Below, one piece after another: positions 32,226 to 44,648 of a stretch of 64,000 nt of DNA; within the stretch, counting starts at the first letter, position 1, and the number at the start of each line of letters is the position of its first letter. The stretch comes from Ceratobasidium sp. AG-K (taxonomy: Eukaryota > Basidiomycota > Agaricomycetes > Cantharellales > Ceratobasidiaceae). The notes beneath the pieces were generated by a model. It made no database searches, was not told the origin of the DNA, and was given only the letters and a program-made list of their open reading frames with translations. The stretch covers positions 558,001 to 622,000 of the forward strand of contig JAWNGF010000001.1 in NCBI GenBank assembly GCA_037039685.1. The letters run 5' to 3'. Made by a program: the position numbers and the translations under genes.

Positions 32226-35200
32226 CTGTGTGGGGAGAGACTGAAGAACCAGCAATGTACTTTAGAGCAAACAAAGAATCCACAATTGTTTACAGCTACA
32301 TTGCCAGAATCACAGACCCAATTGCCACTCTTATCAACTCTGGAGCCTCCCAAAATTTTGTTGATGTCACTTGGGCCAGGAAGAATAACATTGCCTTGAG
32401 TGAGCTCCCTGTCCCTCAAAAAGTTATTGGAATACAAGGAAAGGAACTGTCCCACACTATCTGCTTCAAAACACATATGGAGATAACAGTCAAAGGAAAA
32501 ATATTTAAAGAAGAATTCTTCACTATGCCTATGGGCAACACAAGCATCATCCTAGGACTTTCCCGGCTAGAAACTGCAAACCCTAGGATTGATTGGAAGC
32601 AAAAAAGCATCTCTTGGAGAGACGAGGAAATACATAGAAGAGAAGGAACCTTAGACCTTGTCCTGGAAGATTTGAAGGAGTTTGAGGACGTTTTTAGCAA
32701 AGAAAGGTTCAAACGGATTCTGGATCACTGTCCTTACAATTGTGCTATTGATTTCAAGGAGGGTGCGGAACTTCCAAAACCAGCAAGACCTATACCTTTA
32801 TCCCCAGCTGAATCCATTGCGATGAGAGAGTACCTTGATGAACAACTTGCTGTGGGAAAAATCAGACCTAGCAAATCCCCAATAGTGTTGGCATGTTTTT
32901 TTGTCTAAAAACCAGGCCCACTGGGGGGATTACAACTGGTACAAGACCTACAACCTGTTAACGCCATCACAAAGGACGACAGATTCCCTATGCCCCTTAT
33001 GGAAGACCTGCTTGACAAAATAAAGGATGCAAAAATCTTCTCAAAAATCGACCTAAGGATCGGGTTCAATAACATCTGCATCAGGGAAGGAGACAAATGG
33101 AAGACTGCGTTCAGAACAAAAGAAGGACTATTTGAATATGTCGTCATGCTGTTTGGACAGAAAAACACACTGGCCACATTTCAACAATATATGAATCACA
33201 TCTTCCACAACAAAATCGATGTGTGTGTCATTGTTTATATCAACAACATCCTTGTCTTTTCAAAAACCCATTCTCAACATGTGGTGGACCTACAAGAAGT
33301 ACTCCAAATCCTGAAGGAGAACAACCTTTTTGCAAAACTGCTGAAATGCGAGTTCTTTGTCTGAGAACTGATTTACATGGGACTGAAGATCAGCATGGAG
33401 GGTATATCCATGGACGAAGAAAAAATCAAGGCCATAAAGGAATGGAAGGAACCAAAGACAGTGAAGCAAGTGCAAGCATTCCTAGGTTTTGCAAACTTCT
33501 ATAGAAGATTTGTACCCAGTTTCTCCACTATTGCTAAACCACTCATGGGATTGACATGGAGGGATCTTCCATGGAAATGGGGAAATGAAGAACAGAAAGC
33601 ATTCAAAGGTATCAAGGAAATGATTTGCAAGGATCCCATACTCCAACACCCCAATCCGGAAAAGCCGTTTTTCCTTGAGACTGACGCTAGTGGGGTAGCA
33701 ATGGGGGCAATACTATCCCAGAGACAAGAAGACAGAAGACTACACCCAATTGTGTTTCTTTCCAAATCCTTCAACCTGGCGCAGATGAACTACAATGTTC
33801 ACAACAAAGAACTTATGGCAATCATCAAAGCACTCACACATTGGAGGCTTTATCTGGAAGGGACAAAGGAGGAAATCACGATATACACAGACCACAGAAA
33901 CCTCCAGTTCTGGAAAGATGCAAAAACTTTCAATTGGAGACACGCATGCTGGCACCAAATACTTGCTTCTTACAACTTTGTGATTATATACTGGCCAGGA
34001 ATCCTCTTGCAAAAACCAAACCTGCTGTCTAGAAGGGCCGACCACGCCAAAATTCCGTCAGCAGAACAGGTCATGATTGCTGACAAAAAATTCCGAGGCT
34101 TTGCAGGAGGATTCAAGGAAGACATCATTAGTGATATTATTGAAGCGCAACAAGAAGATCCAAGTCTACATGGAGTCATTGAACTCTGCAAAAAGAAGGA
34201 ATCGCTACCTAGGAGTATTCTGTCCAGTGTTAAGGATTACAAACTATGCAAAGGACTACTGTGGTACAAAGGAAGGATAGTAGTTCCGGAAGACAAGGAT
34301 TGCCATTTATTGGTATTGAGGCTGCATCATGATTCACCTATTGCTGGTCACCAAGGACATGCAAGAACCCTGGAACTTGTTTGGAGACACTACTACTGGC
34401 CAGGAATGAAGCAAAGCATCAACAAATACGTAGATTCATGCAAACAGTGTCAAAGAGCAAAGGGTACAAGAACGCAAGCTCCTTTGAAACCATTACAAAT
34501 CGCAAATGAACCATGGGAAGACATAGCATACAACTTCATTGTGAAACTCCCTAATTCAAAGGGAATGGACAGCATTCTCGGTGTAGTGGACAGATTCTCC
34601 AGGATGGCACACTTCATACCTTGCAGGGAGTCGCACAAGGCAAACAAATTAGCAGATCTTTTCCTGTGCAACATCTGGAAACTTCACGGATTTCCCAAAA
34701 GCACTGTATTGGACCAAGGAAGCACTTTTAACGGCAAACTGCTGAAATCAATCTACAAGAGAATTGGGGTTGCACCTGCTTTTAGTACTGCATACCACCC
34801 TCAAACTGACAGAATTACGGAACAAGTTAACCAATGGCTAGAAGCATGGCTGCACACCTTCATCAATCACCATCAGGACAATTGGGTGGAATTACTGCCC
34901 ACCACCAAATTCTGCTACAACATGCACAAGCACAGGGTAACGGGAAAGAACCCTTTTGAACTTGTCTATGGAAAGGAACCTTTATGGAATATATCCAGTA
35001 TAGTGACAGAGGTTCCCAAAGCAAACACTATGATGACAAGATGGGAAGAAGCTAGGAAGGAGGCTAGCGCTGCTATGGAACTACACCAGATAAAGGAAAG
35101 GAACGTCAAGGAGGAGTACCAGGAAGGAGATCTTGTATGGTTATTTGGACCAGACATCAAATCAAACAGACCATCCAAAAAACTGGATAACAAGAAGTTT

Positions 35201-35677
35201 GGACCCTTCCCCATGAAAAGGAAAATATCTTCTCATGCTTACAAGCTGGATCTACCGCCCACTATGAAGAAGCACCCTGTTTTTCATATTGACCTTCTAA
35301 GTCAGTACAAAGTTGACAAGGAATTCAATCAGAACCAACCATATCCTCCACCAATTGTCACAGAAGAAGGAAATGAAGAATACAAAGTTGAGAAAATTGT
35401 TGATTGTAAAATGACAAAGGAAGGGGTTTTCTATAGAATCCAATGGAAAGGATATGGAGAAGAAGATGATACAGAACAACATGCAGAGGATGTAGGGCAC
35501 CTAACCAAAATAGTGCAGAAGTTTCTGAAGAAACACCCTGAAGCTCCAACACCTGCAAATTTCAGAGGGAGGATAAAAGGCAGAAGGGGGAGAGAATGGG
35601 AACCCATCTGCAAAACCTGCAACTACACTGTCACAACCCTAGCCGAACCTTGGAGGCCAAGACTCCACAGGCAGTGA
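32222..35677 (+). pseudogene. pol: Element C pol, inactivated
   Basis: One frame with stops at 32906 (TAA) and 33362 (TGA). The protease site is changed (INSGASQNF in place of IDSGA), RT has YINN in place of YIDD, and the first integrase Asp is Asn (AYNFIVKLP), with LDQGSTF replacing SDRGTTF. RNase H (FFLETDASGVAMGAI), the HHCC region and a chromodomain (YKVEKIVDCKMTKEG to RIQWKGYG) remain recognisable. The frame runs on into element D's LTR from 35629, so its last residues are not native. Confidence 0.88.
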
Positions 35678-36065
35678 GGATGGGGGTTGGGACAACAACA
35701 AAGGTCAAATGTATGGCACTAAGGCCTAAGTGAGTCACGCAATGGGTAATGGGGAGAATGACAAGAGAACAAGTCTTGTGGGAGCAAGACTTGTGTCGCT
35801 GGTATATATACTTTCTACTGTGGCTATGTACAATAGAGAGCAGGCAACAAAGGGAGACAAAAGAAGAAAAGGCAAGAGTCCAAGGGAAGCGCAGAGGGAA
35901 CAAAGGAAATGGGATAAGTCCATGGAGATAAAGGAACAGGCCAGGCAGGCATGTCCCACGGTCATGGCTTACAAGAAGGCGACTATATGCGCCAAGACAA
36001 GGACAACAAGAGCAAACACAAGGCAAACAGAAACAAGAAAAGAAGAACAAGAAAAGGTTGTGACA
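35629..36065 (-). repeat. Element D 3' LTR (family D)
   Basis: 437 bp; plus strand TGTCACAACC to GGTTGTGACA (terminal inverted repeat). It contains the ACAAGTCTTG and CAAGACTTGT inverted repeat near 35770 and TATATATAC. The left flank TACAC (35624-35628) would be one half of a target duplication whose partner is lost. Confidence 0.88.
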
Positions 36066-36068
36066 CTA

Positions 36069-36077
36069 CCCCCCCTT
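36069..36077 (-). promoter_or_regulatory. Polypurine tract of element D
   Basis: The minus strand reads AAGGGGGGG then TAG directly before the 3' LTR. Confidence 0.75.
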
Positions 36078-36089
36078 CTAGGCTGGAGC

Positions 36090-36563
36090 TCACTTCACCA
36101 GCACAAACTCCTCGGTATCATCAATTACAAATGGGTCCTCAGCTGACCCTGTCCCTTTCCACACCCCATAGTCCTCCTCATCATCTGTCAAATCAATTAT
36201 GGCCTCTTCCCTAATCTCCAAGTTGACAGTGAGGTTGACTATCTCAAACTGGTCGCCTCCGAGCCAGACCTTGCAAGACCTGTCCATAATCTTGAGGGCA
36301 TCATGGATATTGTTGGCTGCGTAGGCAATCCAGTTGCTCCAGCAGACAAGGGGGCGGCCAACAAATGACCAGGGGGCCTCTCCTGACCAATAGTGAGCAG
36401 AGACAATAAAATAGAAATGTTGGCACATGCTGGGATGCCAGTACATGCCTTGCTCCTGGGGGGGCACAACTTCAAGGGACCGTTTGAAGGCCGCCGAGCA
36501 GGTATACAGGTCATGGTAGACCCAGACCATGACCAAATTGGTGGATTGGCGTTGGGAGGACAT
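36090..36563 (-). CDS. Extra ORF after pol in element D (157 aa)
   Basis: Starts with ATG at 36563 (MSSQRQSTNLVMVWVYHD) and ends at 36090, just before the polypurine tract, the same position as the third ORF of the family-A elements. It has Cys and Trp scattered through the first two thirds (SAHYWSGEAPWSF, CWSNWIAYAANN). The acidic tail holds AIIDLTDDEEDYG, a near-ideal SUMO-interaction motif, and a second similar FVIDDTEEF. It is not clearly homologous to the 254-residue ORF, but shares position and tail chemistry. It overlaps about 325 nt of an open extension of pol in another frame. Function unknown. Confidence 0.65.
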   Translation of the reverse strand: MSSQRQSTNLVMVWVYHDLYTCSAAFKRSLEVVPPQEQGMYWHPSMCQHFYFIVSAHYWSGEAPWSFVGRPLVCWSNWIAYAANNIHDALKIMDRSCKVWLGGDQFEIVNLTVNLEIREEAIIDLTDDEEDYGVWKGTGSAEDPFVIDDTEEFVLVK

Positions 36564-39500
36564 GGTGCAGTGAATAACAAGGGGATGGAATGTGGTTTTA
36601 GCACAGGAGGAGAGAAGGCAAAAACCTTTCGATGAGGGACTTGGATCCCAGCAGCCTCTTTTATACGCTTAGAATGCCTAATGGGCTGTTCTTCCCTGCC
36701 GTCAGCTGCCAAGTCATCCCTTGTTTCCTCATGGTAACGCTTCCTGGTAACCTTGGGGGCTTCCTTGATGGCGTCCGGATGTTCCTTGCGGCACTCATTA
36801 ATGAGTTCTGATGTGTTGCCAAGGTTCTCCAAGGGTTCCCAAGAGTCATGTTCTGCAGTGTAGCCCTTCCATTTGACAAAATACTTCAGGGTTCCTTTTT
36901 CCACCTTGGAGCTTTGGATGTGTTCCACCTCATATTTCTTTTTGCCTTCTGGTGTCTCAATTGGTGGGGGTGGATCAACCTGGCAGCCCACAATTTCATC
37001 TTCCTCATACTTGGCTAGGCATGATACGTTGACTACTGGATGCATGGTCATTGAAGGCAGGAGTTGTAGTCTGTACACGTTCTTCCCTACTGCTTCCAGG
37101 ATGGTGAAGGTCCCAACTCGTTTATGCAATAATTTCAAAGAGGGCCAATTGGTCGCAATGTGCTGATGGCTTAGCCAAACCTTATTGCCCAAGATAAAGG
37201 GATCTTCCTGCCGTTGCTTGTCTGCATATTCCTTGTCCCATTCTTTGCTCAGGGTCCAGCTAGCCTTAGCTTCTTCCAGGTTGTCTTGGATATGTTGTGC
37301 ATGCACTGCAGCTTCCAGGACGGAACCATCTTCCACTGGTGTACCCTTGTCGTAAGCTACTTCTTGATGGCTATCGGACAAGCTGCAAGGGAGAGTGGAC
37401 GGCACTAAGACCTAAGTGACCTCTTGAACCGCAACACACTTAAGTGTCTGTAGGCTCTTGAGGGTAGGGGTGGTTCAAGGTGTCACTCAAAGGGGATGTT
37501 TGACAAGACAAAACAAGCTGGGGTTACCAGGCTTGTTGGTCCTCTATATATATTCAAGAAGTGGCCAAGTCATACAAGGCGCAGCCACACGAGTCACACA
37601 AAACAACCAACCAGGAGTGTCCATGTGAGTCGTGCTGTATGAACAGACATGACTTGTACAAAGCACAGCCGCGTTACACAGTGTAACACAAACAACCACA
37701 AGAAGGTGGCAACACGGCAAACAGAAACAGAAACACAACGCAAAGGAGAAGACAGGCAGATGAGACAACAGGCGAGTCCGATGGAGTGAGTTGGCTCACA
37801 ACAACCCTCAATTGATGGGTGGCAAGCTGTGTTGGCAAAGAAAGGTGTCATACCAATTCTAGAGTGGAACGAGTTGTTATATGCAAATTTGGCAAAGGGT
37901 AAAAGTGAAGCCCAGTTGTGTTGCTTGAAAGCACAGTATGTTCGAATGAAAGCCTCAACTGTTTGATTGATGCGCTCTGTTTGCCCGTCAGTTTCAGGGT
38001 GATATCCTGTAGAGAGCCTAGGATGGATGTTCAGGGCCTGATAGAGCTCCTTCATGAATTTGGATGCAAAGGTCGGTCCACAATCTGATACGACTGTTTC
38101 TGGGGTTCCATGTAGTTTCCAGCAGTGTTCCATGAAGAGTACTGCAAGCTTGGGTGACATGGTTTTTTTGGTACATGGGATGAAACGTGCCGTCTTAGTC
38201 AGGGTGTCAACAATGACCAATATTGAGTCTAGACCCTTGGACAGAGGAAGTTTGACAACCATATCAACTGGAATATGTTGCCAGGGTTTGGAAGGGAGTT
38301 CAAGTGGTTGTAATTCCCCAAGAGGTCATTGATTGATGGGTTTTGACTGCTGACATAAATCGCACAATGACACGTATTTGTTGACGTATACCTTCATGGA
38401 TGGCCACCAATACTGCTGTTTGACCATTTCCAGTGTTTTTGCTTGGCCCATGTGTCCGACTGCTTTGTTGTCATGGTGGAGTTCTAGGATCAGGCGCTTG
38501 ATCTCATTGTTGTTTGGGATGTAGATCTTTCCTTTGTGGTACAACATGTTGTTCCTGATCTTCCAGTCTTCAAATTCCTTTTGTACAGAAGCAGGTGCCT
38601 TTTCTGGGAGGTTGCTAAGGATGGCCCAGATTGATGTAATGTAGCCATCTCTTTGTGTCTGATCCTTGACTGCTTGCCAAATATCCGTAGTTGATGCCAT
38701 ACCCTGAGGTTCCTCTTCAGCCAAAATGATGAAGAGGTGCAGCAAAAGTAGGGGTTTTTGAGGGACCACTCCCCCTTCTAGATTGTGGTTGCTTTGTCAA
38801 CTGAGTGCATCTGCTTTGCCATTAAGTCCGCCAGCTCTGTACTTGATCTGGCAGTTAAACTCCAAGAGAAAGACAGCCCATCTGTTCTGTCTTTTTGTCA
38901 ACACTTTGGAGGTCATGAAATACTCCAGGTTTTTGTGATTGGTAATGAGCAGTACCAGGATCTCAGTCCCTTCCAAAAGATGACACTATTCTTTGAATGC
39001 TTTGATGATTGCCAAGAGTTCCTTGTCAAAGATGTCATAGTTACGTTCTGCTGGGGATAGGCTTTTGGACATAAACGCAACAGGGTGGAGTTTATTGTTG
39101 GGACCATATTGGTTGAGGACTGCTCCTGTAGCTTTGTCTGATGCATCACATTCAATGATGAACCCTTTGTCCTGGTCAGGTTGTAGAAGGATAGGCGCCT
39201 TGATGAATTCCTTGATTAATCCCTGGAAGGCGAGTTCTGCTTCTGTTCCCCATTCCCATTGCTTTGTTTTCATAGTCAAATCATACAAGGGTTGTACTAT
39301 ATGGGTATAATTTCGGATAAAACACCAGTAGAAGTTTGCAAATCCTAGGAACGTCTGCACATCTGTAATGTTCTTGGGTGTCAGCCATTTTTTGATTGTA
39401 GCAATCTTCTCCTCTTGCATCTCAACCAGCTCTCCTGATATGACTAGCCCTAGGTAGTTGACCTTAGGGACATGAAAGGAGCACTTCTTGAGGGAACAAT

Positions 39501-40135
39501 AGACACCCAGGCGTTGTAGGCGGCGCGGGACCTCCTTCACATGCATGGGATGTTCTTTGGGATTTTTTGGAGAAGATTAAGATATCATCAATGTAGATTT
39601 CCATGTACACCCCTTTGATGTCCCTGAACTCAGCGTCCATCATATTTTGGAAAGTGGCCAGCGCATTAGTGAGGCCAAAAGGCATGACTTTTGTTTCAAA
39701 TAGTCCATATTTGGTTCTAAACGCTGTTTTGTGAACGTCCTTGTCTGCTACCCTGACCAGGTTGTACCCAGATTTCAGATCAAGTTAAGTGAAGATCTTG
39801 GTGCCTTTGACACGTTCAATAAGATCATTGGTTCTAGGCAGTGGATAGTAGTTTTTCTTGGTTTGACTGTTGAGGTATTGGTAATCCATGCACAATCTTG
39901 GGGGTTGGGGAACTCCTTCTATGTTGTGCTGTTTGACAAACATTACTGGTGATGCCCATTGGGATGTGGAAGGAACAATAAATCCCTTATCTAAATTTTC
40001 ATCAATCCATTTTCTCAAGATTTGATCTTCTTCCTTTGTGAGGGAATATACCACCCCAATCTTGGGTTTTGCACTGGGTTCCAACTCAATATTGAGGTTG
40101 TATGATTGGTGTGGCGGTAAAGGAGGTGTCATCAA
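36239..40135 (-). pseudogene. pol: Element D pol (RT to chromodomain), broken
   Basis: Reading leftwards: RT start [45 protein letters not shown] (intact YIDD), then a frame change near 39540; RNase H IIECDASDKATGAVL; integrase HHDNKAVGHMG to CDLCQQ with PVDMVVKLP, SDCGPTFAS and GQTERINQ; a chromodomain KYEVEHIQSSKVEKG to YFVKWKGYT near 36860-36960. Stops lie at 39785 (TAA), 38986 (TAG) and 38326 (TGA), among others. The reading is interrupted by the solo LTR at 37348-37803. This is a different pol lineage from the family-A elements. Confidence 0.82.
37343..37808 (-). mobile_element. Solo family-A LTR with ACCCT target duplication
   Basis: LTR 37348-37803 (456 bp, TGTCGTAAGC to CTCACAACA), flanked by ACCCT at 37343-37347 and 37804-37808. 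It splits element D's pol after the integrase core (CHPSIEG). The exact duplication shows a real insertion followed by LTR-LTR recombination. Confidence 0.92.
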
Positions 40136-40139
40136 TCTA

Positions 40140-40706
40140 CCACCACCTAACTTGGGCGCTTATCAAAAACTGATGGCTACAGGCCAAAATTTGAAGTAAA
40201 CGCGCATTTCTATCTCTTACAGAGTGAATTTCGGGATTCGGGAACAGCGATAATGTGTGAAACAACTCAAAGAATGTATATATCGACTTTAAAATAAGTA
40301 GAAGCTCAAGGAAAAAAATTAGAACGCTGATTACTGCTGTCTCAAAGGGTCAGCACGTGATGAAAAGTGGCTTATTAGCACTGCTGCAGCGGGTCAACCG
40401 CTTTGCAGGACATGCCTTAGCTCAGCAACGGACTCCGGGGGACCGTCCAATCTCATCTTTCACTCGTTTAGAGTCAAGAGGATAGAATATATTATGTTTA
40501 AGCTATCTGTACTATACACATCAAGACTATATCTGGTGAAACTCAAGATGGGCTGGTGTCTGACGGTGGTGTTGGAACAGTTTTGTGGCCCACTCAATTG
40601 CTTCGGGGCCATTGTTTTTCCTATAGTAAGCCTCAACAAAGCACTGACTTTGAGCCACAAATCTAAGCGAATCAGTATAAATGGTTCTCACAAATGTAAT
40701 AAAAAC
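40140..40706. other. Non-coding junction between element D and the DDE transposon
   Basis: No reading frame is supported. It probably holds the 3' non-coding part of the DDE transposon; I could not find convincing terminal inverted repeats near 40150 and 42600. Confidence 0.4.
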
Positions 40707-42551
40707 CTACCTTTTTATTGACATTGATGGTACTGAGTCAATTGAATTAACTACATACTGCCTCATCACTGTCTCCTTGGTCGTATGAGGCATTTCCCGG
40801 TATTTCTTTTTGGCATATCCCCAGCATTGCTCTATTGGATTCAACTCGCAGTGATATTTTGGAAGAAATACCACTCGGCTTCCCAGTTTGCAAGCTGCAT
40901 CCTCGATTGACGAGTCACGTGACTCAAAGTCTGGCTGGCGGAACAGCGCCCGCCAACAACAACAGTCGGTTTGTCCCTCCTCGCACTTGAAGTCGGTACA
41001 TTGTGCCAACTTCTCTGCGATATGGTCCATTCCTCTCTCCCGTAGGATCTGTGCCATCCCTGTGAAATAGCCTGGATATTGGGGGTGGTCATTCAGGTAA
41101 TAAAAGGACTGAGCTTGTCCATCTGGCAACCTCCCCGCCTCCATTCGTGGGGGTGTAACCCTCTGTCCCTTCTTTGTTTATGTACATGGAAACTCCTTGA
41201 CTGGATTTTTGGGCATGAGACGAGCTGATATAGCGTCTTCAGGCCGTTTTGTGTGCAAGGGAGCATTGCCGTAGATGAAGATGTGAGTGTCTTCCGGATA
41301 TGATTGATTGACGATTTTGCTGGCATTTTGAAGCTGTTTGACCACCCAATCACACGTAAAATACCCATCGCAATTGCTTCCCGGTTGGAGAATGACTCTT
41401 GCAGTTTCACTAGAGCATGTAATTCGAGGTGAGTACCAATGCTGGAATTGAACCCGGATTGCTCACCCGTTTTTTCCTTTCAACCACCCAAATTTTGCAC
41501 ACACAAAATAGGCAACAATAATTGATCCACCGTCTCCCTTTTTGAATGGTTTTGCATGTTCATCCAAGTGGACCTAGCATACGAGTTGGCAATCATTGGC
41601 AAAAAAAATTGACTTGTCATGAAACCATACAATAACCTCCTTTTCCCCATCTCCAAGGGCTATTGGATGGCTTGGATCGACCTCTCCATCTTCTCCATAC
41701 ACAGCAGTGAGTTGTTCCATTGCCTTCATAAATGGAACATAGACTGATTGCCGGTACTCAACAACATCGGCACATTTGTGACAATCAAAATACTCCCCCT
41801 TTGGCTCTGAATGCCAGCAGAACCCCCCACAACGCTGCATCCATCACTGAGCTGTGCGCAAGCTGATCGTTTTTGGAATCCCAAGATTGCCACAGGTCTC
41901 TGGCTTGGCAAGGAACTCAACCATGTCCTCAGCACGTGCGCACTTTCCAACTGTTTGAAGATGTTCTTTGATCGCATGTGAGATATCCTTGTGCTCAAGC
42001 ATTGGGACATTCCACCATCCATAATTGCAGTATGGTAAGTCGCCTGTATCAATCAGTTTTCGGATCCATTGCCAAATTGACCAAGCATAGGTCAGCCCTT
42101 GACGTTGGCCATGTGCAGCTGCAAGTGATGCCACTAAAAAGCGCCTCCCACCAGCTTTTATGAAGTGGTTAAGGCATGCCTCCAATGCCTCAAATCAACG
42201 CCGAGTGGTATGATCTAAATCCACATGGATGACACCACCCAATCAACAACAGGTTTGAGTTGCAGCCTCGATAGTATTGCGAGCTGAGTGTGCCTCCCGT
42301 AGACTTGGTGGCCGGTTGAATGCTGACTTTGAGGGGGGTTCTGGTGTGTCATTTGGGTTGGCAGGAGCATTGTCAGGATTGGCATTTGCCTTGTTTGGAT
42401 CAATTGGTATAAGGTTTGTATTGGTGGGTGTATTGCTTGGGTCCACAAACCTGCCATTCAGACTGGGCTCATCATTATTTTCAGGTTCTGGATTTGGTAG
42501 GGATGGGACTTCTTGAGGTGGCTCCAAACCTCTTTCAACAGGAGCTGCCAT
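40707..42551 (-). pseudogene. DDE (Tc1/mariner-like) transposase, decayed
   Basis: A single minus-strand frame from ATG 42551 (MAAPVERGLEPPQEV) to 40707 with several stops (for example at 42243, 41844 and 41574). The N-terminal part is Pro/Asn-rich. The core carries VIVWFHDKSIFFAND (first Asp kept), KKGDGGSIIVAYFVCAKFGW, HIFIYGNAPLHTKRPEDAIS (second catalytic Asp replaced by Gly in what is usually FDNA) and FLPKYHCELNPIEQCWGYAK (Glu kept). This matches a transposase family common in mushroom-forming fungi. The stops and the Asp loss make it inactive. Confidence 0.78.
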
Positions 42552-42619
42552 AACAAGCAGGTAAGCTGATCATACATGGGCTATATGCATGTCATACCTA
42601 GCAAGATTGTGTTTTCAGC

Positions 42620-43765
42620 ACCCTCTAGTTGGACAAGACGTGATCCGCCTAAGAAACAAAGTCACAAACACACAAGGACTAGTGAATAATGTGCAGGAAG
42701 ATCTTAACACCACAAGGCAGGGACAATTAGCCTGGAATGAGGCAGTCACCCAAGGGATAGAAGAGCTAAGAGGAGACGGAAGGATTGCAATTGAACGAAT
42801 TAACACCATACAAGAGGCCATCAACAACATGCGCAAACAGATGGATGAAGCATCCCTACATGCCACATCACCTCCCCACCCCAAAGCAGAATCTACCAGA
42901 ATTGACAAGTTGGAACAAAGGTTGCGTCAGCTCACGGAAAATCCTGACAACAGAAGGGAAACTAGGCGTCCAAAAGTAACTAGACCAGAAGCTTTTGACG
43001 GGAAGAAAGGAGAAGGAGCAGAAATGTTCATCACCCAGATGGAAAGCTACTTTGTCAGGTTGGGTGACCAATACAGTTTGGGACAAGAACAAATTAGAGA
43101 AGCATTAGCCAATTTCAAATCGGATAACAGGTCCGCTACACATTGGGTGCAGGTGCTACTCTGATCTATGAACAATGGAGTTCCAGACCCAAACCTAACA
43201 TCATGGGAAACATTCAAGACACACTTGATGGAGCAATTCAGTGACCCTAACAAGAAGGCCAAGGCAGAGGCCAATATCCAAAAAAAGCAAGCAGGTCAAC
43301 TTGGTAGCAAATTATGCGACAGAATTCCGCTTCCACATGGTCGACATGAACTGGGAGGAGGAAGCTGTAATCAACCAATTCAAGGAAGGACTCACACTGG
43401 AAATCAAAACAGAATTGGCACAATTTGAACTCTCCCTTATCAACAAGGATGGAACTGAAAGGCGCCTTAACCTTAATCAATGGATCACTCTTGCAATTTC
43501 CATTGATCAGAAATTACAACAGATCAAGGCCTCTACTGGAAAAAAGACACCTCAATTGATCACTAGCGGACAAACCTCCACAAAACGGTTGCCAGACAAA
43601 GTATACAAGGCAAGGATATCATCAAACCAATGTCTTAAGTGCGGACAAGAAGGACACCATTCACTGAAATGCTTGTCCAAGGAGTGGATAACAACTGAGC
43701 CCAACGTAAAGGGCAGAGAAGCAATGATCATAGAGGAATCCGGAAAAGAAGGGGTCTCCCTCTAA
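42620..43765 (+). pseudogene. gag: Element J gag, N-terminally truncated
   Basis: Homology starts at VGQDVIRLRNKVTN near 42625. The frame has a TGA at 43162 (Arg in element G: LLRSMNN) and a one-base insertion in an A-run near 43280. The core RPEAFDGKKGEGAEMFITQM and the knuckle CLKCGQEGHHSLKC are intact. It ends with the conserved GVSL stop at 43765. Confidence 0.85.
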
Positions 43766-44648
43766 CTGTGTGTGGAGAGACCAAAGAACCAGCAGTGGAA
43801 ACAATGTACTTTAGAGCAACAAACAAATCAACCATTGTGTACACAAGCACCGCCAGAATCACAGAACCAATCCCTACTCTCATCGATTCAGGAGCATCTA
43901 AAAACTTCATGGACATCTCTTAGGCTTGCTCCAACAATATCCCACTCATTGAACTTTCCACTCCACGTAAAGTAATTGGCATCCAGGGAAAGGAACTCTT
44001 GCACCAAATACAATTCAAAGCCATGCTAAAACTGGACGTAGAAGGAAGAACCTTTGAACAAATCTTCTTTGCTATGCCTACCAGAGAAACCAAGCTCATC
44101 TTAGGACTAGGGTGGTTTGAAGAAGCAAACCCCATTATTGACTGGAAAATGAAGCATGTATCATGGCGACCAGAACCCATACAGGCAAGAACAGCCTCAA
44201 TAGACAACCTACCAGAAGAATTCAAGGAATTTGCTGATGTGTTCAGTGAGGAAAAATTCAAAAGGATTCCGGATCATCATCCATATGACTGTGCCATTGA
44301 CTTTATGGAAGGGGCTGAACTTCCAAAACCTGCCAGACCAATCCCGCTCTTGCCAGCCAAATCAATTGCACTACGGGAATACCTGGATGAGGAAATTGTG
44401 GCCGGAAAGATTTGACCTAGCAAATCACCTATTGCATCACCTTGTTTCTTTGTAAAGAAATCAATTGATCCAAAAAACTCAGGAGCAGTACGCCAATTAC
44501 GACTTGTTCAAGATCTCAGAGGAGTAAATGCCATTACAAAGGATGACAGATTCCCAATGCCCGTAATGGAGGATCTTTTGGACAAAATCAAGGATGCAAA
44601 ATTTTTTTCCAAGATCAATCTGCACATGGGGTTCAACAACATCATAAT
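43766..44648 (+). pseudogene. pol: Element J pol, left part
   Basis: Protease LIDSGASKNFMDIS, a TAG at 43921 (Trp in sisters), a TGA at 44413 (Arg in AGKIRPSKS of sisters) and the start of RT ([16 protein letters not shown]) up to MGFNNI, where element F begins. The frame resumes at 59094. Confidence 0.85.

Larger units (their letters stand above)
29802..35628 (+). mobile_element. Element C: decayed family-A gypsy element, 3' end lost
   Basis: 5' LTR 29802-30269, gag 30291-32225, pol to about 35628. It is cut just after the chromodomain by the LTR of element D. The third ORF and 3' LTR that sister copies carry are not found. Catalytic residues of both RT and integrase are changed, so this copy is dead. 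Confidence 0.88.
35629..40139 (-). mobile_element. Element D: family-D gypsy element, 5' half lost
   Basis: Read leftwards from about 40139: RT, RNase H, integrase, chromodomain, a separate small ORF (36090-36563), polypurine tract and 3' LTR (35629-36065). It sits inside element C. Its gag, protease and 5' LTR are missing at the right end, where a DDE transposon region begins. It is itself split by a solo LTR at 37348-37803. Confidence 0.82.

Noticed and set aside
35629..35677. Last residues of the pol frame in element C
   Set aside because: They are encoded by element D's LTR and do not belong to pol.
41430..41470. tRNA T-arm-like GGGTTCAATTCC on the minus strand
   Set aside because: No acceptor stem, anticodon arm or D-arm around it; it lies inside the decayed transposase frame.
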